Source of the DNA: Dechloromonas agitata is5 | GTDB lineage: Bacteria > Pseudomonadota > Gammaproteobacteria > Burkholderiales > Rhodocyclaceae | Reading direction: 5' to 3' | DNA length: 64,000 nt | Assembly (NCBI RefSeq): GCF_000519045.1 | Contig: NZ_KI912532.1 | Coordinates: forward strand, 1,116,001 to 1,180,000 | In this document: one piece after another, positions 1 to 7,700 of the stretch | Position numbering within the stretch: position 1 is the first letter of the stretch | Layout of the letters: each line of letters begins with the position of its first letter | The notes under the pieces: model-generated | What the model was told of the DNA's origin: nothing | Database searches by the model: none | What the model saw: the letters and a program-made list of their open reading frames with translations, nothing else | Program-made: the position numbers and the translations under genes

Positions 1-374
1 TCGTCGTGCTTGGCCAGCACTTCGGTCGCGACGAAGGTGCCGGCGCCATCCAGTTTGCCCTGCGCGACGGCGCCCTTGCCTTCCTTGAACAGGTCGGGAA
101 GGATGCCCTTGTAGGCGACCGGGATGTCCTTGGCGGTATCGGTGATGACGAAGCTGATCGTCACGCCGTCGGCCTGCCGCTGGATGCTGCCTTCCTTGAC
201 CAGTCCGCCGATGCGGAACAGCTTGCCTTGTGGCGCCTTGCCGGCAGCGACCTCCGTCGGCGTGATGTACAGCGCGATGTTACTGTTCAGCGCGTTGAGG
301 ACGAGGGCGGCGATGATGCCGATGATGGCCAGGGCGCCGCCGATCAGGGCGAGTTTCTTGTGACGGGTCTTCAT
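1..374 (-). CDS. ccmE: Heme chaperone CcmE (3' end cut by window edge)
   Basis: Periplasmic heme chaperone of cytochrome c maturation system I: it binds heme covalently and passes it to the CcmF/H ligase. The visible part has a short cytoplasmic start (MKTRHKK), one membrane anchor at about residues 8-28, and an OB-fold-like domain. The readable frame ends in ...LAKHD, so the family's heme-attaching histidine (H123 here) is just inside the window and the C-terminal tail is missing. The start is fixed by an ATGA overlap with the ccmD stop. It is the last visible gene of a ccmABCDE operon; ccmF, G and H would be expected beyond the left edge. Confidence 0.93.
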   Translation of the reverse strand, partial: MKTRHKKLALIGGALAIIGIIAALVLNALNSNIALYITPTEVAAGKAPQGKLFRIGGLVKEGSIQRQADGVTISFVITDTAKDIPVAYKGILPDLFKEGKGAVAQGKLDGAGTFVATEVLAKHD

Positions 375-559
375 TCGGTGGGTGTCCTGCTTTCTGCGCG
401 AAGCTGGCGCTTCAGACGGGCGATGGTGGTCTTTCGATTGCGGGCGACGAGGATCGGTTCCACGGCCATGATCAATGCGGTGACGCCGAAGGATCCCCAG
501 ACGTAGAAACCGTAGCCGCCCATGTGGAGGAAGTCGGCGAAGCTGTTCCAGTAGATCAT
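371..559 (-). CDS. ccmD: Heme exporter subunit CcmD
   Basis: Small (62 residues) membrane protein that helps release holo-CcmE from the CcmABC complex. It has one transmembrane segment at about residues 14-38 followed by a basic cytoplasmic tail ([17 protein letters not shown]), which is the usual CcmD layout. The [16 protein letters not shown] stretch just before and inside the membrane segment is typical. ATGA overlaps on both sides (with ccmC and ccmE) indicate translational coupling. Confidence 0.9.
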   Translation of the reverse strand: MIYWNSFADFLHMGGYGFYVWGSFGVTALIMAVEPILVARNRKTTIARLKRQLRAESRTPTE

Positions 560-1302
560 TGAACGTCTCCTGCCAGTTCGGCCTTGACCCAGTCGGCGTT
601 GCGTTCGCGTTCGAGCATGATGGTACGCACCCGCATCAGGGCGACGGCGATGGAATACATCCAGAAGCACATGGCCATCAGCAGCATGCCGTAGAGCATG
701 GTGGTGGCCATCGACGATTTGGTGAGGTTGACGCTGGAGCCCTGGTGCAGGGTATTCCACCACTTGACCGAGAAATAGATGATCGGGATGTTGACCACGC
801 CGACCAGCAGCAACAGGCCGCCGGCCTTGTCGGCCCGGCGCGGATCGTCGATGGCGGCGGTCAGCGCCATGTAGCCGATGTACAGGAAGAGCAGGATCAG
901 TTCCGAAGTCAGGCGGGCGTCCCATACCCACCACGTCCCCCACATCGGCTTGCCCCACAGGGCACCGGTCCACAGCGACAGGAAGGCCATCAGCGCGCCG
1001 GTCGGCGCCAGGGCCTGCGCCATCATCCCCGACAGGCGGGTGTTGAAGGCGAGGCCGATGGCAGCCCAGAAGGCCATCACCAGGTAGATGAACATCGACA
1101 TCCAGGAAGCCGGGACGTGGATGAAGATGATGCGGTAGCCCTCGCCCTGCTGGAAATCGGTCGGCGCCACCAGCATGCCGAGGTAGAGTCCGGCGATGCC
1201 GAACAGAACGGCGATGGCCGCAAAGTAGGGAATCAGCGTGCCGGCCAACGGATAGAAAGTGGCGGGCGAAGCAAATCGGTAGAGATTGAAGCGATCTTTC
1301 AT
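556..1302 (-). CDS. ccmC: Heme-handling membrane protein CcmC
   Basis: Six-helix inner-membrane protein (248 residues) that loads heme onto CcmE. The tryptophan-rich WWD motif WGTWWVWD is at residues 121-128. Histidines H62 and H186 flank it and match the two axial heme-ligand histidines known in this family. Length and topology are normal. It sits in the ccmABCDE order, with 4-base overlaps on both sides. Confidence 0.96.
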   Translation of the reverse strand: MKDRFNLYRFASPATFYPLAGTLIPYFAAIAVLFGIAGLYLGMLVAPTDFQQGEGYRIIFIHVPASWMSMFIYLVMAFWAAIGLAFNTRLSGMMAQALAPTGALMAFLSLWTGALWGKPMWGTWWVWDARLTSELILLFLYIGYMALTAAIDDPRRADKAGGLLLLVGVVNIPIIYFSVKWWNTLHQGSSVNLTKSSMATTMLYGMLLMAMCFWMYSIAVALMRVRTIMLERERNADWVKAELAGDVQ

Positions 1303-1967
1303 TCGAGGGCGATCTTCAAGGCGGCGGCCGATGCCCAGGGGGCGAAGCCAAGTGAAGCGAAAGTCATGGCGGCCAGCAGAGACAGGTGTCCTTCCCCCCC
1401 GAGCCCGGACACTGTCGCGTCAACCGCGCCAGCGCCGAATATTAGCACCGGGATGTACAAGGGCAGAACCAGCAGCGAGAGCAGCACGCCGCCGCCGCGC
1501 AGGCCGAGGGTGAGTGCGGCACCGATGGCACCGATGCCGGACAGGGCCGGGGTGCCGAGCAGGATGGCGGCCGTCAGGACGAACAGGCCGTCACCGGTCA
1601 GGTCGAATTGCACGCCCAGTACCGGCGCGATCAGGGCCAGCGGCAGGCCGGAAACCAGCCAGTGAGCGATCACTTTCCCGGTAACCACCAGGCCGAGCGG
1701 GTGCGGGGCGAGCGCCAGTTGTTCGAGCGTGCCGTCGCGATGGTCGTCGGCGAACAGGCGAGGCAGGGACAGCATGGTGGCGAGCAGGGCGGCGACCCAC
1801 AGCACGCCGGGGGCCAGCTTGCGCAGCAGGTCCGGCTCCGGGCCGATGCCGAGCGGGAACAGGCTGACCACGATGACGAAGAAGAACAGCGCCGAGACGA
1901 TATCGGCCTGGCGGCGCATGGCCAGCTTGAGGTCGCGGCCGATGACGGCGAAGATGATTTTCAGCAT
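1299..1967 (-). CDS. ccmB: Heme exporter membrane subunit CcmB
   Basis: Membrane subunit (222 residues, about six hydrophobic helices) of the CcmAB ABC complex, which uses ATP to release heme-loaded CcmE from CcmC. It is full length for the family. It starts 7 bases after the ccmA stop and overlaps the ccmC start by 4 bases. Recognition rests on the overall hydrophobic pattern, the N-terminal RDLKLAMRRQADI stretch and the operon context. Confidence 0.93.
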   Translation of the reverse strand: MLKIIFAVIGRDLKLAMRRQADIVSALFFFVIVVSLFPLGIGPEPDLLRKLAPGVLWVAALLATMLSLPRLFADDHRDGTLEQLALAPHPLGLVVTGKVIAHWLVSGLPLALIAPVLGVQFDLTGDGLFVLTAAILLGTPALSGIGAIGAALTLGLRGGGVLLSLLVLPLYIPVLIFGAGAVDATVSGLGGEGHLSLLAAMTFASLGFAPWASAAALKIALE

Positions 1968-1974
1968 CGCGTCC

Positions 1975-2589
1975 TCAGCTCAGCTTCAGTTCGCGCACCG
2001 TGCCGGCCGGGATGGCGACCAGCTGGTGGGTGGTCATCACGGCCAGTCCGCCGCGCTGCAGGTGGCCCGAGATGATGCCGGCCAGCCAGTCGACGGCGGC
2101 AACGTCGAGGGCGACGAAGGGTTCGTCGAGCACCCAGAGCGGGCGCCGTTCCTTGACCAGGCGGGCCAGCGCAACACGGCGCTTCTGGCCTTGCGACAGG
2201 TATTTGCAGGCGAGATCCTCGCGGCCGGCTAGGCCAACCTGCTCCAGTGCATCAAGCGCGTCGTCTTCCGACAAGGCTTCGTCGGCCAGGTGGGCCGAGG
2301 CGAGCAGGTTTTCGAGCGGGGTCAGCTCTTCCTTGATAGCGTTCAGGTGGCCGAGGTAGCACAGGTCGGCGCGGAAGTCCTCGCTGTTGCGGCGGATCGA
2401 CTGGCCCTTCCAGCGGATTTCGCCGGCCTCCGGCGGCAAGAGGCCGATGATCATGCGTAGCAGGCTGGTCTTGCCGGCACCGTTGCGACCCTGCAGGTAA
2501 AGCAGTTCCCCTGCTTCCAGCTTGAAGCCGAGGCCTGCGAACAGGCGGCGCTCGCCGCGCACGCATTCCAGATTGTCAGCTTCGAGCAT
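1975..2589 (-). CDS. ccmA: ABC ATPase CcmA
   Basis: ATP-binding subunit (204 residues) of the CcmABCD complex. Walker A GRNGAGKT, the ABC signature YLSQGQKRR and Walker B LWVLDEP are intact. It is the first gene of the operon. The start lies 25 bases downstream of a predicted transcription start that fits an FNR-dependent promoter. No clear Shine-Dalgarno sequence precedes the ATG, which is unusual for the first gene of an operon. Confidence 0.96.
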   Translation of the reverse strand: MLEADNLECVRGERRLFAGLGFKLEAGELLYLQGRNGAGKTSLLRMIIGLLPPEAGEIRWKGQSIRRNSEDFRADLCYLGHLNAIKEELTPLENLLASAHLADEALSEDDALDALEQVGLAGREDLACKYLSQGQKRRVALARLVKERRPLWVLDEPFVALDVAAVDWLAGIISGHLQRGGLAVMTTHQLVAIPAGTVRELKLS

Positions 2590-2620
2590 CAGGGGAAAAA
2601 CCGAAATAAATCAGTCGAGA

Positions 2621-2662
2621 ATTATGGACGCGCAAGTGTACCGGCAGATTGATGATCATCAA
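2621..2662 (-). promoter_or_regulatory. FNR/Anr-type class II promoter of the ccm operon
   Basis: A perfect FNR box TTGAT-GATC-ATCAA lies at 2649-2662. A -10 element CATAAT (minus strand) lies at 2626-2621. With a transcription start near 2614 the box centre falls at -41.5, the standard class II activator position. This predicts induction of cytochrome c maturation under low oxygen, in keeping with a nitrate-respiring cell. Confidence 0.8.
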
Positions 2663-2678
2663 ACAAAAAGAGACCGGT

Positions 2679-2702
2679 AAAAACGGGGGCCGCAGCCCCC
2701 GT
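2679..2702 (-). terminator. Intrinsic terminator after the cytochrome c peroxidase gene
   Basis: An 8-bp perfect stem (ACGGGGGC / GCCCCCGT) with a CGCA loop at 2683-2702 is followed on the minus strand by a run of T. It lies 17 bases past the peroxidase stop and separates that gene from the ccm promoter. Confidence 0.85.
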
Positions 2703-2719
2703 CGATGGCAGCCTGGCGC

Positions 2720-3727
2720 CTACTTCTTCTCGAACGGCGTCGGGCGCGGCGTGGCGTCGGACGACGGCGGCAGGATCGGCAGCTTGAAGCTCGGCTGGTC
2801 GCCGGTCAGGGTTTTCAGGAAGGCGACGATCTTGGCGTTTTCGTCATCAGTGAATTTCTTGCCCAACTGCAGGCGGCCCATGATGTCCACGGCTTCCTTC
2901 AGGGTGTTGGCGGCGCCGTCATGGAAATACGGATAGGTCATTTCGACGTTGCGCAGGGTCGGCACCTTGAAATTGAAGCGGTCGGCATCCTTGCCGGTCA
3001 CGGCGGAGCGGCCCTCGGCCGGGCTGGAAGCCTGGTACGGCTCGACCAGGCCCATCTTCTGGAACGAGTTGCCGCCGACGGCCGGGCCATTGTGGCAGGC
3101 CACGCAGCCACTGTCCTTGAAGAGTTGGTAACCTTCCCGTTCGGTCTTGCTCAGCGCTTTCCTGTCGCCTTTCAGCCACTTGTCGAAGCGGGAATTCGGG
3201 GTGACCAGGGTTTCCTCGAAAGCGGCGATAGCCTTGGTGACCTTCTCGATATCGACCTTGTCGGAACCGAAGGCCTTCTTGAACTCGGCGACGTAGCCGG
3301 GGATGGATTGCAGCACATCGACAGCCAGAGTGTGCGAGAAGGCCATTTCACCCGGGTTGGCGATCGGGCCGCCTGCCTGCTCCTTGAGGTCGGCGGCACG
3401 CCCGTCCCAGAACTGGGCGAGGTTCAGGCTGGAATTCAGCACGGTCGGGGCGTTGATCGGACCTTGCTGTCATTTGTCACCGATCGAGGTCGGGATGTTG
3501 TCGGTGCCGCCCATCGACAGGTTGTGGCAGGAGTTGCAGGAGATGAAGCCGGACTTGGAGAGGCGCGGGTCAAAGTAGAGCTTCTTGCCCAGTTCGACCA
3601 GGGCCGGGTTGGTGACCTTGGCCGGCTGGATCGGCCGGATCGGTTCCTGGCTGGCGGCGTGGATGGCCTGAGCGGCCAGGCTGCCCGTGAGTACGACGAG
3701 TGCCGCGGAAATAATGCTGCGTTTCAT
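2720..3727 (-). pseudogene. ccpA: Di-heme cytochrome c peroxidase with in-frame TGA at codon 86
   Basis: Periplasmic bacterial cytochrome c peroxidase, which reduces H2O2 using electrons from c-type cytochromes. Translation from ATG 3727 (GGGAGA about 7 bases upstream) gives a signal peptide (about residues 1-25) and the first heme motif CNSCH at residues 64-68. A TGA then follows at 3472-3470, after SIGDK. The same frame continues without a shift as QQGPINAPTVLNS to a second heme motif CVACH (residues 208-212) and a normal C-terminus. Family members carry Trp (TGG) at the stop position, before QxGPxNAPTVLN, so one G-to-A change explains the stop. Total length (335 codons plus stop) is normal and no other damage is visible. 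It is either a very recent pseudogene, a sequence error or a readthrough case. Confidence 0.8.
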
Positions 3728-3789
3728 AATCATTCTCCCTTGATAGAACAAATGGTCTGCCCATTTTCGTGGCCAAGATCGTTGTATTA

Positions 3790-3803
3790 TTGATATAAAT
3801 CAA
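3790..3803 (-). promoter_or_regulatory. FNR box upstream of cytochrome c peroxidase
   Basis: A perfect TTGAT-ATAA-ATCAA site is centred about 70 bases upstream of the peroxidase ATG. A plausible -10 (GAAAAT, minus strand, 3768-3763) would place the site near -41. Peroxidases of this type are FNR/Anr-controlled in other proteobacteria, so the assignment fits known biology. Confidence 0.75.
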
Positions 3804-3833
3804 TGATTTTTATGGGTTTTCATAATAAAGGCT

Positions 3834-3848
3834 ATAGGTTTTCCCTAT
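3834..3848. promoter_or_regulatory. Candidate OxyR operator upstream of oxyR
   Basis: ATAG-N7-CTAT (ATAGGTTTTCCCTAT) matches the half-sites of the OxyR consensus ATAGnTnnnAnCTAT. It lies 40 bases upstream of the oxyR GTG, where autoregulation is common in LysR-type regulators. Caution: the 13-mer GGTTTTCCCTATA also occurs ahead of maeB, so the site may belong to another regulator. Confidence 0.5.
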
Positions 3849-3888
3849 AAGCCACGGGGGCATTGGCCTCGTTTGCAGGAGAGTAGAA

Positions 3889-4794
3889 GTGACCTTGACG
3901 GAATTGCGCTACATCGTGGCCCTCGCCCAGGAGGGTAATTTCAGCCGGGCAGCCGAATCCTGTTCGGTCAGCCAGCCGACGCTCAGCGTCGCCATCGCCC
4001 GCTTGGAGGATGAACTCGGCGTGCAGTTGTTCGAGCGCGGCAAGGGTTTCGTCTCGCCCAGCGCGGTCGGCGCGCGGGTGGTTGAGCAGGCCCAGCAGGC
4101 CTTGCGCGAGGCAGAAAAAGTCCGTCAGGTGGCCATGCAGGGGCGGGACCAGCTGGATGGCCCACTCCGCCTGGGCGTCATCCACACCATCGGCCCCTAC
4201 CTGCTGCCGCAACTGATTCACGCACTGAAGCGGGTTGCCCCCCACATGCCGCTGGCCATCGAGGAAAACATGACAGCCAACCTGGCCGACATGCTGCACG
4301 GCAACGAGGTGGACGTCGTGATCATCGCGCTACCCTTCGACGTGCCGGGCGTGCTGACCCGGGCGCTCTACGACGAGTCCTTCAAGGTGGTCGTTCCACG
4401 CGGCCACCCCTGGGAAAAGAAGGCGTACATCGCACCGGAGGAGGTGGCCGGTGACGAGGTGCTGCTGCTCAAGGCCGGCAACTGCTTCCGTGATCAGGTG
4501 CTGGGCGCCTGCCCCGAAGTGAGCAGCCCGGATACCGATGTGCGGCTTGGGCATTCGATTGGCACCATCCGGTGCATGGTGGCTTCCGGCTTGGGGGTTT
4601 CGGTGCTGCCGGACAGCGCCCTGCAGCACCCCTACAGCAACGACATGATCAGCGTCATCCCGTTCAGTGAACCGGCGCCGGCCCGGCGCGTGGCGCTCGC
4701 CTGGCGGACCGGCTTTGTCCGGCCCAAGGCCATCGATGCCCTGCTGACGGCCGTGCGCCAGCTCGATTCGCCGGCCTATCGCCTGATTCGCTGA
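3889..4794 (+). CDS. oxyR: Hydrogen peroxide-sensing LysR-type regulator OxyR
   Basis: LysR-type transcriptional activator of peroxide defence (301 residues). An N-terminal helix-turn-helix (about residues 1-60, TELRYIVALAQEGNFSRAA) is followed by the regulatory domain. Cysteines C199 and C208 in GNCFRDQVLGAC sit at the same positions as the redox pair of E. coli OxyR and are separated by the same 8 residues. The start is GTG, with AGGAGAG about 7 bases upstream. It is divergent from the cytochrome c peroxidase gene, a likely target. The 3' end overlaps the convergent CBS/GGDEF/EAL gene by 19 bases. Confidence 0.9.
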   Translation: MTLTELRYIVALAQEGNFSRAAESCSVSQPTLSVAIARLEDELGVQLFERGKGFVSPSAVGARVVEQAQQALREAEKVRQVAMQGRDQLDGPLRLGVIHTIGPYLLPQLIHALKRVAPHMPLAIEENMTANLADMLHGNEVDVVIIALPFDVPGVLTRALYDESFKVVVPRGHPWEKKAYIAPEEVAGDEVLLLKAGNCFRDQVLGACPEVSSPDTDVRLGHSIGTIRCMVASGLGVSVLPDSALQHPYSNDMISVIPFSEPAPARRVALAWRTGFVRPKAIDALLTAVRQLDSPAYRLIR

Positions 4795-7700
4795 GCGCCA
4801 ATCAGGGTTTCGGTCTGGATGGTCTGGATCGCTGCGGCCAGTTGTTCGCTGGTTTGTCGCAATTCCTCGCGCAGCGTCGCAACGCTGGCCTGGTCGTCGG
4901 CCTGGTGCTGGGCGACCAGGCGGCGGCCGATGTCGTGCACCCGGGCATGCAGGCCGTGAATCTCGTGGCTGGCCGGGATGCCGACATAACGCCGGCTATC
5001 GGCGCCGTCCAGCCAGTGCGAGAAACGGCAGGCATGCGGGTCGAGGGGCGGCGGCTCGGTGCTCCCGCTGGCGTCGTCCAGGCTGGCGTGCAAGGCGCGC
5101 ATCCAGCGTTTGTGGTCGACTTCGGCGATCAACATCGGCAGGTCGTCGCGCGACCAGTTGAAGGCGGTGGCCAGATTCCAGAGTTCGTCGGGCTGGAAGT
5201 TGGCGATCCAGTCGGGCAGGGCCTCCGGCGGCATGGGACGGGCGATGCCATAGCCCTGTGCCATGTCGCAGCCGAGCAGCAGGAGGACCAGGCCGTGTTC
5301 GACCGTTTCGACGCCTTCAGCGATGACGGCGCGGCGGAAGGCCTGGGTCAGGCCGATGACGCCTTCGACGATGGCCAGGTCGTCCGGGTTGTCGAGCATG
5401 TCGCGAACGAAGGACTGGTCGATTTTGAGCAGGTCGGCCGGCAGGCGGCGGAAATAAGTGAGTGACGAGTAACCCGTGCCGAAGTCATCGAGCGCGAAGC
5501 TGACGCCCAGGTTGCGGCATTCGGCGAACAGCGCGGCGGTCGTGCCGACATCTTCCAGCGCCGCGGTTTCAAGCACCTCGAGTTCGATCTGGCGGGGTGA
5601 AACAGCCGGGTAGTGCGCCAGCAACTCGCCGAGCCGCTGGGAGAAGCCGGGGTGCTGCAGGTGGTTGCCGGCGATGTTGATGCTCACCGCCAGTTTCAGG
5701 CCGTGGTCGCGTTGCCAGGCATCGATCTGGCGCAATGCTTCGTTGATCACCCACTCGCCGAGTTCGATCGCAGCTTCCGAATCCTCGACCGCCGGCAGGA
5801 AATCGCGCGGCGGCAGCAGGCCGCGTTCCGGATGCTGCCAGCGGATCAGCGCCTCGGCGCCGATCACCACGCCCTTGCGCATATCCACCTTGGGTTGGTA
5901 GTGGAGGTGGAATTCGCCCTTGGCCAGGCCGGCGCGGATACGGCCCAACTCGTCGCGCCGGGCCCGGGCGCGGCGGTCGTTTTCCGGGTCGAACAGGTGG
6001 TAGCGGTTGCGGCCGGCCTGCTTGGCGGCGTACATCGCCTGGTCGGCATGGCGCAGCAGGGTGTCGGAGTCGGCGCTGTCGTTCGGGTAGAGGGTGACAC
6101 CGATACTGGCCGAAACGTTGACCTGGCGCTGCGAAACCCGGAAGGGCTGGGCGATGGCGTTGACGACGCGGGCCATCGCGTGGTCGCATTCGCCGAGATT
6201 CCCCAGGTTGCCGATGAGCAGCACGAATTCGTCACCGCCCAGGCGAGCCACCGTGTCGCCGCCCCGGACGCTGGTCTTCAGGCGCTGGGCGACGTCGACC
6301 AGCAGATAGTCGCCGACGGCGTGGCCAAACTCGTCATTGATCGGCTTGAAATTGTCGAGGTCGAGGTAGCAGACCGCCAGCATCTTGCCGCTGCGCTCGG
6401 CTTGCGCCTTGGCCTGTTGCAGGCGGTCGCCGAGCAGCATGCGGTTGGGCAACTGGGTCAGGGCATCGAAATGGGCCAGGTGTTCGAGACGTTGCTGGTG
6501 CTGCTTGATCAGCGTGATGTCGGTGAAGATGGCGACGTAATGCGTAATGGCACCCCGTCGGTTACGCACGGTCGAGATGGTCAGTTGTTCGACGAAGATT
6601 TCGCCGGTTTTCTTGCGGTTCCAGACTTCGCCGCGCCAGAAACCGTCTGCGGCAATCTTCGCCCACATCTCGTGATAGAAGGCCGGCTCGTGGTGACCGG
6701 ACTTGAGCAGGTCGGGGGTCTTGCCGAGGGCTTCGTCGCGCGTGTAGCCGGTGAGTTCGGTGAAGGTGCTGTTCACTTCGACGATGTGCCCGGCCGGGTC
6801 GGTGATCATGATCCCTTCGTGGGCGTTGTCGAAAACGCTGGCCGCCAGGCGTTGCCGCTCCTCGGCGATCAGCCGCTCGCTGATGTCCTGGGCGATGGCG
6901 ATCAGTGCCGGCTTGCCGTCCCAATAGCCACTGGCGATCCGGGTTTCGACCTGAATTTCCGTGCCGTCGGCGCGCAGCATGGGCAGCGGGCAGCTGACGC
7001 TGCGTCCGGCAATGACATCGGCCAGGCTGCGCTCGGCGATATCGCGCAGGTTCTCGGGATGGATGGCGAGAATCGGCTGGCAGCGCAGCGCAGCGGTGCC
7101 GTAGCCCAGTGTCTCGGCGACGGCACGGTTGTAGTGCAGGATGTGGTTATCGAGATCGAGGACGAAGATGAAGTCGGCCAGCGTATCGAAAATGCCGCTC
7201 AGGTTCTGCTGCAGGCGGCGGGTTTCTTCCTGGTGCTCAAGGCGTTGCAGGGTTTGGCCGAAATAGCTGCCCAGCGCTTCCAGCGCCTGCCGGGTCGACG
7301 GTGCGACCTGCGAACTCTGGCGGCCGGCGAGGAGCAGGCAGAGTTCGGTCCGGGAGCCGAGGCGGACTGGCAACTGCATCAGGCAGCGCAAACCCTCGGC
7401 GCGCAGGGTGGCGGCGTCGAGCGGTGTGCTTTCTTCCGACGCTTCCTCGCTGGTCGCCGGCATGCACACCGGTTGGCCCTGGTTGGCCAGTTGGGCGAAG
7501 GCGGTGTCGGCCGGGAAGAGACGGGCCTGGTCGATGAATTCAGGCGACAGTCCCCGCTCGGTGAACAGGCCGTAGCTGTCGTCGGCCAGGCGCCGGTAGA
7601 TGCCGCCGGCGTCCAGTTCGGGAAAGCGCAGCGTGGCCTTGAGCAGGGCGGCAAGGAGCGCCTCCCGGTCAGCATCTGTGGCCAGGCATTGCGCTAGGTC

